Origin: Burhinus oedicnemus
Taxonomy: Eukaryota > Chordata > Aves > Charadriiformes > Burhinidae
Reading direction: 5' to 3'
DNA length: 64,000 nt
NCBI GenBank assembly: GCA_008921705.1
Contig: VFFE01009068.1
Coordinates: 1,085,977-1,149,976, forward strand
Made by a program: the position numbers and the translations under genes. The notes beneath the pieces are model-generated. The model saw only the letters and a list, made by a program, of their open reading frames with translations, was not told where the DNA came from and did no database searches. Every line of letters begins with the position of its first letter. Within the stretch, counting starts at the first letter, position 1. Below, one piece after another: positions 14,346 to 26,871 of this stretch.

Positions 14346-14860
14346 TAAGTAGTAAGTTTAATATATGCACAAATCCTGCATATACTCAAAGTCACACTCA
14401 AAAATTCAGTGGTCCCACAGGCACAGTGCTGACCTACATCCAGGTATAAGGTCTCTAGCTTGGAAGTCTTTGGGTAGGGGAAGCTCTCTGAGAAGGCGGT
14501 CAAAAAGGACTTTAGACACTTGCTCAGAATTTATGTACCTCCAGCAACTAGGCCACTGACAGGATGAAGTGGCGTACAAAATGGCTCCTTACAGGGCATG
14601 GCCTGTGAATCAAGTGTGACCAGAGAGCATTTGGTACGGTCTGTTGACCTGCACAAGGACTAATATGGTGTCTTGCACAGTTTGCAGCACAACCCTCCAC
14701 AGCAAATCTCCACTGTGCAGCATCTGTTCTCCATGGAACAGAAAGTGTCCCCAGATTGAGGCTGAACAGAATAAAAAGGTATGACAGATCAGTGATAGCC
14801 ATCAGATTTTCATGGCTGAGAAGAAACCCTTAATAAAAAAGAGACATCAACAGGAATGGC

Positions 14861-15232
14861 TTGTACCCTGTTGTCTCACCAAAAATGGTTAACAGTGTCA
14901 AGAAGAATCATGGAGAAGAGACGTTACTTCACAGGAATTGTGAAGAGATGTTACCTCACAGGAACTTCTTTCAGAACTGGCTGAAAGAAGGGAAGCTGTT
15001 TGCCGAGGTGCAAAAAATGCAGGACATTTTAATATCAACCAGAAACAGAAAGTGGAAAATTATAGCTGCTAGAGTAAGAGCTAAGTCACAGAGCCAAACC
15101 GTGACAATACTCTTCTATGCACAAAACCTTATATCAGGTGCTGCAGATAAGCCTGAAACAATGCTTGCTGGAGACCCACATGGCAAATTTAAGTACACGG
15201 GAAAAGTATGCCCTCATTTCAGAACTGGATGA
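14861..15232 (+). other. Unexplained open frame with in-frame 27-bp duplication
   Basis: A 123-codon open frame on the plus strand in a stretch (14.56-15.37 kb) that looks less AT-skewed than its neighbours. It is lysine- and arginine-rich and hydrophilic, with no signal peptide or membrane segment, and I recognise no family. Its apparent start is a non-ATG codon, so no true start is supported. A 27-bp tandem duplication (14915-14941 and 14942-14968) gives two similar nine-residue repeats and keeps the frame. A conserved exon, a relic of a repeat or chance are all possible; I favour a relic or chance. Confidence 0.2.
14915..14968 (+). repeat. 27-bp tandem duplication, two copies
   Basis: The copies at 14915-14941 and 14942-14968 both begin GAAGAGA and share GTTAC and TCACAGGAA. 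They differ at about five positions, so the duplication is not recent. The unit length is a multiple of three and falls inside an open frame. Confidence 0.8.
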
Positions 15233-18200
15233 ATCAAGAGCAGCACGGGGGCAATCATCAGATCATCTGCCTTGAAACCATTGACAACACATTTAGCTGT
15301 GACTTCCAGCTTGGTTCACTTTTTCGCAAAGCGCCTCGGCAGCCTCCACTTAGAAGATTTCCATCAGCACACGGGTGAACACTAAGAATCCTTAACTGCA
15401 GAAGGAAAGGTCTTTCTAATTGACTTACTTGAAATAATACAACAATCTTATTTTATTCAATATACACACTAAGCAAGATATTCCAGCTCTAGTTCCACTT
15501 TAAAACACTAATGCATACAAGAAGTTTCTTTTGACTGCTTCTAGTTCTACAGTTCTTTGTGCTTTCACTTAGTCAGAAAGAGACTGTTGTTTTGCAGAAA
15601 TTCTGATATATCACTGAGGTCTGCATGTAGAAATAGATGTGGTTGTAAGATTAGCCATAGTATTATAATTAATTTCTATTTTCAAGTAGAAAACCCAGTT
15701 TCAGTATCATTCCTGTCCATAGCTCCAATAAAAGCCGCAGCTCAGTTTCAAATATAACCATAGCTGGGACCATAGCTGGGACTGTTTGCTGTAATGGTTT
15801 TTTTTTTTCAGTAATAAAAACCATATCTACAAAAAAGTAAATCATGACAAGGGTTAAAACCAGCTAAATTATACAAAGCACAGTCAAATAAAGATTATAG
15901 ATGTGTCATTTTTTTTTATCTTTTCATTCCAGAGTGACTAAGATGTGATGGCATCTGCTTATCAGATTTACTGACATGATAGTTATTAAAATATTATATA
16001 ATTCAGAACTAGAAAAAGCACAAATCCAGGACACTAAATCCAAATACTCAGGATTTTAGGTGGAGGTTGAATTCAAATTTCTCAATACAAACCTTTTTTG
16101 TGCTTTCTGTTATGGGCCAGAGCTAAAATCAGAAGGCTAAACGTCATCCAAATCCAAATGTCAATGCTTCAGTTCATCTCTGCTTACAACAGAAAAATGC
16201 ATTTGATATTAAAAGATATAAAATATTTTAGATCTCATATTTCACATCAATGTACACTCCTCATTTTCACATGAAGATGTACATTTCACACTTGTCTATG
16301 AATCAGTGGAAATATAGATAATTCACAGAACAGAAAGGGGAAAAAAACCCACCTCAGTGACAATGGAGATCATCAGATGTCAGTTGAGAATTTTATCACT
16401 GATCTCAATTTTTGCTTTCACTCACGCATTTATCCCACTAAAATAAATTGCTCAAGACTCCACAACACTTTGAAAAAGTTATTTTTCCTTGAAACTATTT
16501 TCAAGAGAACAGGAAGAATCTTAGAACAAAATTATTTTCTAGTCCTGACTGTTCATGCATAGGGTTAGATCCAACTTTTAATATCATGAAAGAAGGTCAT
16601 GAATCTCATTCAGTAAGCACAATGATGATCATTGGGATAGACAGGAGCTTTTGCATTTCTGTATACTTCCTGTGAGGTAATTACACCCATAGCCATCCTT
16701 TCCGTTATGAATCTTAAAAAAATCAAATTATAGTAATGCTTTATCAGATAAAACTGAAGTGAATTAATGCATCTGGACATCTAAAATACAAAGATACTTC
16801 AAAAGAAAGAGTGAAAGTAGAGTTTATACATTTTGCCTCAGAAATTATATTTTCTGTATATTTTGTATACAGACAAATAATGTAAGCTATTTGCATACCA
16901 AATTACACATATGCACATAAGAAAACCTGACCATTTGAAACATAAAACTCATATTGACTGCTTAATTGTTGTGAAGTCCCATTTATAGACCTATACTTTC
17001 TCTCCAAAAGAGTCAGAAGCATTTGAATCCAAAGATTGCTATAACCTTGTAAGAAGAATTGAAAGGATACATTTGTCTATTATATAATTCCATTGGTTTC
17101 GGTGACTCTGAGAGGAGAAAAGTAGAAGTTGACAAGATTACAAGCCCATATTTGGACACACATAAATTTTGGAGACATCCATATTCTGATATGAATTCAG
17201 AGATGAAAATCACATTTACTTTCTAATTTGGCAATAGGACCTGGAACAGAGATGCCATTCTGTCCTGTTTAAATCTCTTGAATGCTGAACAAACTCCATC
17301 TAACCTTCCCCAAGGGACCTCTGGTCTTTGATAGTCTCTGTCCTGGAATGATCTTTTTTCCAAGTCACTAGGAGGAAGTGTTCAATGCCAGAGAAAAAAG
17401 CTCAGATGACAAGCTAAAATGCAACCAAAAGAATCACCAGCTTCCACAAGCACAACCACTGCACTTTGTTCATTCAAGTTAGACTCTAGTGACAACATCT
17501 TCACTTACTACCAGAGACGTTCTGTCTCTAACAGAACGCGTTCAGAACAGAAATTGTCAACCTGCTCTTCTCCTGAAGTAGTCCCAAATTATCTTCTGTT
17601 TCCCTTTACATTCTTTCAATACCTGCATGTGATAGTAAGAATAGCAGGACGGTGACGTTTAAGATCCACAGAACTACTTCATATTTTCCTGGCTACTGTA
17701 GAAACCATATACCACATCATACAATTAAAATCGATCCTTGAATATTGAATTAATAATAGAGACCAAAAAAAACCACATTTGAAAGCTGTATTTGAATTTC
17801 GCAACACATTGAATAATTTTGATAAAAGGATTCATAGACTATTTAACTAGTTCATAAGCTCTGCAAATAAAAAAATAATAGAAGCACATTTAAAAGAAAT
17901 CACAAAATAAATAAAAAGAATTGTTTTACCAGCTTCAATCCCAACACCCCGTAACCTGAGAATATTTTGCAGAAATTCAGTCAGTTCCTCTACGTGCTAT
18001 GTGCTTTAGGGAATTGCTGATCTGAAAGGTTATGAAGTAAATGCCTTCCTTTCTGCTCTGGTTCTCCCCCAGGTTCTATGTTTCACCCTTCACATTTAAG
18101 CCTTCAGTACTTCTGGTGCAAAAATTAATAGAGAAAGCTGTGATAATAGTAGTCAGAGGATTAAACGCCTCTTACTGGATTTAGTCTTGATTAGTAATTT

Positions 18201-21200
18201 TTAATTAATATTTTCCTATCTCTGTTGACATCATAAACATCTGCCCTGAGTACTCCTTGGCTAAATGGTTTCTGATTCTCCTGTTTCCAGAAACGAATCA
18301 ACACAATTAAATATGAGAGGTTGCTATTAAATTAGATATATAAGTTTCAGGCAGGAACAACCTGACAGATGGAGCAAGTGACTCACTGAGAGTTCCTACC
18401 CCAGTTTTCTCAGGAACAGAGTTTCTCTCTGAATTTCTCCGCCCTGTTTTTGTCCTAAACTCAATTTATCTTTCCAGTTTCTACCAAATAACTTTCAAAA
18501 TCTCCTTCAGTCTCCCCAGTAGCTCAGTACATACTCACAGCACATAATAATGTAGCCTATTAGGGGATGGAAACTTTCTGTTCGTAAGTAACTGAGACAA
18601 ATTTCTGAGGAACTCCAGTCATGCCCCCTATCTAGAAAAGGCCAGATGCTCACAGTAGGTGCTGGTTTGTTATCTTGTTTCAAAGACCTAACCTGTATGC
18701 AGACTTCTCTGGACTTTGGCAATAGGGTATAGTAATGCCCAAGGTGACAAGTATTTTCTGTTTGCATAGCTATTAACCAGTTTTCTTCCAAGTTTTACTG
18801 TTTGTTTGTCATTTCCATACTTCACCTGGAGAATCTTATCTTTAATATGTAGCTGTATCAACGGGTTTTGCTTTAGGGGTGATGCTGGGATAACGGAAAA
18901 AGACAGTACTCCCACCTTGTTTAAGTTTTATGGTTAGTTTTTTTGTTAAACAACTGTGCTGAATGTATATAGAAAAAAGAAATTTAATCAAAGGTTGCTG
19001 CCTAACATTGCAAAATATGTTTGATTCCTTGATTAGACTTTCTTTTTGTTTATTTGATACAAAACAGAGTAAATCTTATAAAATAATGAATTAGTTGTCA
19101 CTTGTCAAGGATTTGTTGTTTAATTTCTGCTTTCTAATGACTTTTTAAATAAAGCAATAGAATCTTAAGTGCAATGATTTCGATCCGCTTTTAAGTCTAA
19201 ATACCTTTTATATAGAACTTATGAACATAAGCCCTGAACAGGACAAGCATTTAATGAAAAGGCATGCAAAATCATTTTTAGTTAGCAAGAGTTAGAGTAT
19301 TTGACTTAACAAATCACTAATTCGATAATAAAAGATCAATTTAACAGATCTAGCAGACCAATTCTGCATTGCTGTGCTTTAAGTTACAGCATGGAATGAC
19401 TTAGATAAGGAAGCAGGTTACTAGAAAAATTGATATTGTTTGATTTATGGGTTCAGTTGTCTGCAAAGACAGCACTATTTAGCATGTGTTTACGTTCATA
19501 TTTATTGTCTTAATATTTAATATTTTTTCAGGTTGTGCTTACATCTTGGTCACATGTAATATCTTTAAAATTCTTTAATTATCAAGTTAATTAGACCACA
19601 TTATTTCAAAGTGCAGTTCAGGCCAAGCACATTTCCAGTTTATTCACAATGAACCACTCCTAGCTGCTAAACAAGTTAACGTCCTCAGTTCTACTTTTTG
19701 CCTCCTGATTCCCTCACTGTCCTTTAAAAAACAGTATGTTTCCAGCAAGTGGGATAAACACAGTACAATATGAATTACTGCTATAGCTAAGAGCCTACAA
19801 GAGTTACTCTCCTCTTTAAAACTAGAGGAAAAGATCTGCGGAGAGAAGTACACATTCTTCCTTTCCTTCAATGTCCTACATTTCAACTCAAATTTATTTT
19901 ATATAATTTGCATTTTTAATCTCTTTGATTTTTGTTAGGTTTTGTTTGTTGTTGCTGTTTTTTGGTTTTACTGTTACTCATACCTTTCCTATTCAATACA
20001 CTGGAAATAAAAATTGGTCAGGGGACAGAAACTGTACTTCAAGTGGAAGAATTTCTCTGCCGTAAAAACTAGATTTCATTCCAAACTGGAACAAAACCTA
20101 GACATTTCAAAATTCATAGTATCTTTTTTTTTTCTTTTATAAGGAGAATTTGATTTAGATAATCAATACTTTAATTTTCATAAAAATAAAAACATCCAGC
20201 TTGGCAAAGAACACTTCTGCTTTGGTAAACTCTTTACTAGTGGACTGAAGTAAGAAAAGTCTCTTTTGTAATGAATTATTAAGGAAGTGGTTAGGGACAG
20301 GAGAGTACATCTTAACTAGACATCAAAACTAGTTGAAAGACCATAGAAATTGCAAAACTCAGAAAAGCTGCCAGAGAGAAAATGATGTCTTTCTAGTGTC
20401 TGAGTGGTTGCCTATTTTTTTAAAAAAAGGTAACACCAGTGATCACTTGAAACATGAGTCAAATACAGAGTCAAACTGTGTTTAGTGTGAATGGAGTGAT
20501 TAAGATATTTGCACTCAGCTCCGTAAAAAAGTATTTTTTAGGATTCCACAAACTCATTTTCCAAAAGTGGCTGCTGATATCCGAGAATGCCACTTGTTGA
20601 ACTGAAATATTTTGTTCATATAAGCAGAAAAAGAAAACAATGAATACAGTTAAGAAAATGGGGTTCTACAGCTCTTAATTATTTTTATGGCAAAAGGAAT
20701 ATAAAGCCTCCATAGTTCTCCCAATACTTTCATCTAAGTGAGCACAAAGAGGATATTGAGGTACAAAGAATATGCTATCTACTTTTTACTACTATGTTCA
20801 TTAGTGTTCCAAGGTTAATGCATACCTCATTATCTAGAAATTCATGTGATTTGCATTTTAACAGGATTTTATCTGATTTTACGTCATCTTTTCTCTTCCT
20901 ATAATATTCAACAGCTAAAGCAACATAGTAAATAAGGATTCTAGAAATCAAATCCATTCACTCAAATAATTTAAAATTCTTACTTCTAATTAGATAAAAC
21001 ATATACTGAGACACCAAGATCATCAGATGACATGATACTGATTCAGACAATTGTTTTATCTGCAAAATTCTTTTTACTAATTGAAAATTTTCTTCATTTA
21101 TAGTATTGATGTATAATTTGTTCTCCTGAGAGTACCCCCTAGAGAAATTAAATTTCTTATCTCATTTGTACGCTAGATGCAAAGAGTACACAGCAATCAC

Positions 21201-24200
21201 ACATTATCTTAAGCATTTTGCATATTTTTATAATAAATCTCAGGTATGCCATCAAATACATTCACTAATATCTGCTTTATAAAACTAGGATATAGAGCAA
21301 TCTTGCATTCTTTAGGATCAGCATTCACATTTCTGCTGAGAGGAAAACTATTTGAAGGAAATGAATACTTTTAACAGAACTTTGATCTTCTGTACTCTGA
21401 TCCATTACAAGGTCTTTTCTGTGTCTCTCAAATCAGTATCTACTCTTCTATAACTTCCTAATCTACAACACCCTTTTCTAACAGTATCAGTAATCTGAGT
21501 TACAAAAGAAATCCAAAATCTGCACTTTATGCCTCTGGGCATCAAACTCTATAATTACAAGAGCTATCTTTGCATATGATTATTTTTATCTTCAAAGAAT
21601 CTAAAGGGAATGTACACTGCTATATCAAAATTATGTTTCATTAATAAAAGAGAGATCTTATCTTAAAAGTATCATCTCCGTTTTAATCTGGTATCTTCTC
21701 TAATATTATACAATGGCAGTCATTAAGGATATAGCTTTATAACGATGCTGAAGATGGATTTTAATGGGACCAATATTCCTGTCTTAACTGTTAAAAATTA
21801 ATGGTCTTTCCTATCTAGCCATGGCCCTTTGTGATAAAGAGGCAGCGCAGATTATCTATTAGGGGAGTTATTGTACTCTTTAAAAAGTTACATTAATTCC
21901 GCATTGTGCCATATATAATCAGTCAACACTAGTTATTACCACCATCAACTTGTCAGACACATTTTTTATTAAATAATCCTAAATATATATGAAGAAAATT
22001 AATCAACACCCAACATTCAAAATGAAGAAGTATACAAAAGGTACTTTATTGTTTTCTATTTCTTTTTTCACCTATGTTAAGTGAACATTAGAAGGATTTT
22101 TTGTATTTCTCTTACATGTAACCAATATTTTGATGACTCATTTCACATATTTCTTTGTGGGCCCTCCGATATTTTTCCCCTTCCTTAAAGAAGCACACTA
22201 CTTTCTAAGGTATGAAATGAAAGTGTGTATTTGGGAGAATAATTTGAAAGTGAAGGAGTATCTCCCTTCTCCAAGCAACTGTAGCTTCCAACCTTATGTC
22301 AGCTTTCTAGCTACTTGATCTCACTTTGGAAAAGAAATCTATTTTTTTAATCAGACAGAATATTACATAAAGACAGCATCTTTGTCATCCTGTCAAACTG
22401 ATGATCACCTTGTACATATCATTAACACGTTAGTAACCTTGAAAAAAGTTAACAAAATCTAAGTCACGAAGGAATAAAGAAGGAGTAATGTAATACACTT
22501 CCTATTGTTCTTCTCTGTGTTACATTTCGAGATTGTTTTTGTAATGCATATTATTCCAGGTTTTCAAGCTCAAACCAACTCTAACATATAAAGGGAAATA
22601 CTAAAGCTATTTAAAAAATTGCAGATAAAATGTACCTAAACTATTTATCTCGATGGCTATTCTGTTTCTAAAGTAAATATATATTATTTAAGGTTTGTAT
22701 TTTCCTACACAGGATGTGGACATTTTCGTTGGTTTACATTCCTAGTTTTATTAGTGGCATAGTAGCATCACTACCTCCCTTGTAATGCACCAATAGTTTA
22801 TACTTGGTATTCAAATCTGTGTTAACACTGATTCAGTACTAGCTAAGGTTTTCCTATTTTTTCTTTTGGGTGCTGGACAGAACATGGAAATGATGCTTCT
22901 GAGAGTTTGCACCACAGCAAAAGAGATTGCTGGTATAAAAAATAGAGTTGTTATTATTATTAACATTATTGTTATACCAGAAATTTTAAAAGCCAATGCA
23001 AGAAGGACTAGTCAAAACCTCTCTCACATCTAAACATTAGCCTTTGTTGGAGCACACCATGAAATGTGCCAGTTTATTACCATTTTTCAAAAGAAAGGTT
23101 TGTCTAAAAATCAATTAATTCACCTGAAACGGAAAATACTAGAAATAGCTTGTTTGTAAAGCATTTTGAATAACAGAATGAACTTTATTCTAAACTGTTC
23201 TGAGATAAAATTTGAAAAACCTAAGACCATAAAGTATTTGGGAAGTAGGATATGAAAGACAGTGGGGGTTTTGGTAATTTTTTAATATCAAATATCACAC
23301 CACTCATCCGTTCTGATTATAATTTATGCTAACTTTTTTATAAGACTAGGACCCATTGATATTTTACTAATTTTAAAGTGAGTTTTGAATTTCACTCACT
23401 GCCTCTAGTCAGTTTTGAATGACTCCTCATAGGAGAAATGCAAAAAAATAAGAATGAAGCAAAATCATGCAGAAAGCAAGGCATGTTGGGCTAGATCATA
23501 GGGATTTTTTGGCAGTTACTTCTAATTGAAATGCTAAATTTGGAATTTTATTATTGTACTTTTTGACAGCAGTGAGCATCATTAGAACAATCCACAACAT
23601 TCAACCTGTTAGTTTCAGAAAATAATTTCTCCAGAAAGCTCAGTTTGACAACACATGCCGCATGGTGTTTTATGTCAAAAGCTATTGAATGCTTGTTCTT
23701 CACAGAACTTAAAAGTGAAGAATATTGCCAGATAGCTCAGAACAGCTTTCTGAAACTCACAGATAAAAGGATTAAAAGATATTCCTTAATATGTATATTT
23801 AATAAGAAGTAAGCAGCATGGCTGTTCTGAGGAACATTCTATTTCTGCAATAAATGTTCTTGTTAAGAGATATGCAGTACTTAGATCCTCATTTTTTTTC
23901 AAGTTATAACATGAAAATCTTGCCCATGGGCAAGTTTAGATACATTTATGTAAGTTCAAATCTGAACTTTAAACATGATCTCTGTATAATATATAATGTC
24001 ATTCTTTACTGTTTAACATATGATACACAGATTCATTTACATATATGCTTCAGTTTAATAATGATTCTGACCTCTGTACCTCAGCACCAAGGAGACATGA
24101 CTTGAAAAGGAATTGACCATACTACAATGTCTGACTTCGGAAATCTACGTCATCTGTTTGTACTTTCACTCATAGCATATTCTTTTAAAAATAACAAACT

Positions 24201-24721
24201 AAAAATAAATAAAAATATAGATGATGGGATAAGCCATATATAAAGTTTAACATATGGAAATAGCTCAGATTAATAAAAAGCATTATGAACTCACAGCCAT
24301 GGTAAAGTTGTTAATGGAGGATGGTCAACCTAATACTACGGTCTGTCATAGCAATTCTCCTGTTTCCAGAGTTGCAAAGCTTGATCTTGTAAAGTAGGTT
24401 AAGCAAAAAATAAGACCCCTTCCAGTCTGAGAGAATGGTTGAAAATTACAACTGTGGCTCCCTTTGCTTTCCTGAGGCCTCATTCAGATTTTATGGTTCC
24501 CTTGTTCTCATAGTTGCCTTCTTTGCCTGTTGACTGAAACTGTACTCAGTATATTAAAGAAACAACTCATGCATGAGACTTTATGATATGCACGTGAACC
24601 AGACCCTGCTTTAGCTCTTCGTCGCACCCCGGTATGACAGCGGCAGGAGGGACACTGACCTATGCAGACAGCTGCACTTAAGGAGGAAGGCCATAGTGTG
24701 GTCAAAGAGCAGCTGTGGAGG
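15233..24721. other. AT-rich unique DNA, no gene seen
   Basis: About 9.5 kb without a recognisable gene or transposon. There are short open frames only (for example 18507-18791 minus, 19644-19886 minus, 23854-24105 plus), all domain-free. A 12-bp direct duplication of CCATAGCTGGGA lies at 15758-15781. Several homopolymer T and A runs occur. The last 150 bp before the CR1 (about 24580-24720) are richer in GC but show nothing recognisable. Confidence 0.6.
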
Positions 24722-24817
24722 TCATAGAATCACAGAATCATAGAATGGCTAGAGTTGGAAGGGACGTTAAAGATCAGCTAGTTCCAATCCCCCTGCCCTG
24801 GGAATGGACGCCTTCCA

Positions 24818-25654
24818 CTAAACCAATTTGCTCAAAGGCCCATCCAACCTGCCCTTGAACACGGCTGGGGATGGGACATCCACAACTTCTCTGGGCAACC
24901 TGTTCCCGTGCCTCACCACCCTCACAATAAAGAATGTCTTCCTAATACCTAATCTAAATCTACCCTCTTTCAGTTTAAAACCATTACCCTTTGTCGTATC
25001 CCTACACTCCCTGATAAAGGGTTGCTCTCCACCTTTTCTGTAGGCCTTTTTTAGGTACTGAAAGGTCGCTATAAGGTCTCCCCTGAGCCTTCTCTTCTCC
25101 AGGATGAACAACCCCAACTCTCTCAGACTGTCCTCATAGCAGAGGTACTCTAATCCTCTGTTCATCTTCGGGGCCCTCCTCTGGACTCTTTCCAACAGGT
25201 CCATGTCCTTCTTATGCTGGGGACGCCAAAGCTGGATGCAGTACTCCAGGTGGGGGCTCACCAGAGAGGAGTAGAGGGACAGAATCACCTCCCTTGACCT
25301 GCTGGCCACACATCTTTTGGTGTAGCCCAGGATATGGTTGGGTTTCTGGGCTGCAAGTGCACATTGCCGGCTCATGTTGAACTTCTTATCAACTAACACC
25401 CCCAAATACTTCTTCACAGGGCTGCTCTCAATCCATTCTCTGCCCAGCCTGTGTTTGTGCATGGGATAGCCCCAACCCACATGCAGGGCCTTGCACTTGG
25501 CCTTGTTGAACTTCATGAGGTTGGCACAGGCCCACCTCTCAAGCCTGTCCAGGTCCCTCTGCATGGCATCCCTTCCCTCCAGCATGTCAACCACTCCACA
25601 CAGCTTGGTGTCATCAGCAAACTTGCTGAGGGTGCACTCAATCCCACTGTCCAT
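24818..25654 (-). pseudogene. CR1-A reverse transcriptase, C-terminal fragment
   Basis: About 278 codons carrying the catalytic motif C as FADD (codons at 25610-25621) and then the thumb and C-terminal region typical of CR1. Landmarks include [41 protein letters not shown] and RRLRGDLI, ending in a normal CR1 C-terminus about 95 bp before the 3' tail. The two catalytic aspartates are present. The frame is continuous here, but it is out of frame with the upstream RT segment at 25671-26186, so no functional enzyme can be made. About 94 per cent of aligned residues in the FADD region match CR1-B by eye (about 8 differences in 136). Confidence 0.92.
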
Positions 25655-25670
25655 GTTGCCATCAAAGATG

Positions 25671-26186
25671 TTAAAGATGTCCCAGTATCAACCTCTGAGG
25701 AATGCTACTCGTCACTGGTTTCCACTTGGACATCGTGCTGCTAACCACAACTCTTTGAGTGCTACCATCCAGCCAATTCCTTATCCACCGAGTGGTCCAT
25801 CCATCAAATCCATGTCTCTCCAATTTAGAGACTAGGATGTTGTGCGGGACAGTGTTAAATGCTTTGCACAAGTCCAGGTAGATGAGGTCACTTGCTCTTC
25901 CCTTATCCACCAATGCTGTAACGCCATCGTAGAAGGCCACCAAATTTGTGAGACATGATTTGCCCTTAGTGAAGCTATGTTGGCTGTCACTGGTCACTTC
26001 TTTATTTTCCATGTGTCTTAGCACAGTTTCCAGCAGGATCTGCTCCATGGTCTTGCCAGGCACAGAAGTGAGACTGAGCGGCCTGTAGTTCCCCGGGTCT
26101 TTCTTTCTTCCCTTTTTAAAAATGGGGATCATGTTTCCCCTTTTCCAGTCAGTGGGAACTTCAGAGACATTCAGAGATGTTGGCAA
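25671..26186 (-). pseudogene. CR1-A reverse transcriptase, N-terminal fragment
   Basis: About 171 codons of the fingers/palm part of a CR1 reverse transcriptase, which would copy CR1 RNA at a nicked target site. An IFKKG...[12 protein letters not shown] segment is visible early. RT motif A appears as YLDLCKAFN, where the usual second acidic or polar context is altered. Motif B is degraded: SIPQRLILG replaces the usual PQGSVLGP-like core, so conserved glycines are lost. The frame stops at 25671 because of the 5-nt deletion; the rest of the protein continues in another frame from 25654. The true start is missing through 5' truncation. Confidence 0.9.
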
Positions 26187-26352
26187 TACAGAGCAGCGTC
26201 ACTGGCCAGCATAGCACTTGGGAGCCCTCTCAGAGACAACTGGATTTTCAGCTGCCTGTTCCATATTCCCCTCTACCACTCATGAAGCAAGCCAGCCTTT
26301 CTGTTTAAATGTGATTGCTAACTAAAGATTTCTTTCTAGCCTTTTGAGTTAC

Positions 26353-26866
26353 TGTTGTGGTTTAACCCCTGCCGGCAGCTAGGACCACACAGCCACTCGC
26401 ACAATTCTCCCCCTTCACCCTGCAATGGCAAGGAGAAGAGGGAGAAAAGGAGGGGACAAGGAAAGGAAAAAAAAACTTGTGGGTTGAGATGAAGACAGTT
26501 CAATAGAAAAATAACAGAAAAGGAAAATAATAATAATAATAACACCAACAACAACAGCAACAACAGTCATTCTTACCACCCAGTGTACTGTTACCTTCCT
26601 GAGAAGTGATCGTGGATTCCACTCCTCCCCCTGCCCCAGCCAACCTCCGTTTATATACTGGGCATGATGTCTATGGTATGAAACATTCCATTGGTCATTC
26701 TACTGTTTGGTCTATGCTCCTTCTCAGCTTCTATGGGAAGCTGAAAAGACTCTTTGAAAAGTATAAACATTGCTTAGCAACAACTACAACAATATGCACT
26801 ACTGACATTACTCTCACAGCAATCACTAGAAAGAAAATTAACCCTTTCCTGGCTGAAACCAGGACA
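26353..26866 (+). mobile_element. Solo LTR, ERVL-like (LTR-2)
   Basis: A 514-bp solo LTR beginning TGTTGTGGTTTAAC and ending CCAGGACA, a type abundant in many birds. A TATA box TTTATATA lies at 26650-26657, which fixes plus orientation. An internal AATAAT microsatellite lies at about 26526-26541. The flanks GTTAC (26348-26352) and GTTTC (26867-26871) form a 5-bp target duplication with one mismatch; five bases suits an ERVL-class integrase. No primer-binding site or viral gene follows. The closely related LTR-3 lies 1.66 kb downstream on the same strand. Class is inferred from the duplication length only. Confidence 0.85.
26650..26657 (+). promoter_or_regulatory. TATA box of LTR-2
   Basis: TTTATATA in the U3 part of LTR-2. 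The same motif sits at the matching place in LTR-3 (28823-28830), which supports it as the family promoter. Confidence 0.6.
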
Positions 26867-26871
26867 GTTTC

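Larger units (their letters stand above)
24722..26235 (-). mobile_element. CR1 LINE, 5'-truncated (CR1-A)
   Basis: A CR1-family non-LTR retrotransposon of about 1.5 kb reading on the minus strand. Its 3' end at about 24722 carries the CR1 tail of imperfect 8-bp repeats (ATTCTATG type when read on the minus strand). Reverse transcriptase coding sequence fills 24818-26186. The 5' end fades out near 26200-26245; the endonuclease domain and first ORF are absent, as in most CR1 copies. It is dead: a 5-nt deletion near 25677-25682, relative to the sister copy CR1-B, breaks the frame in the RT domain. It belongs to the same subfamily as CR1-B at 42.2 kb. The 5' boundary is approximate. Confidence 0.95.

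Noticed and set aside
25451..25835. Plus-strand frames across CR1-A (and minus-strand frames across CR1-B at 42233-42832)
   Set aside because: They are antisense shadows of the CR1 reverse transcriptase frame; both copies show the same shadow.
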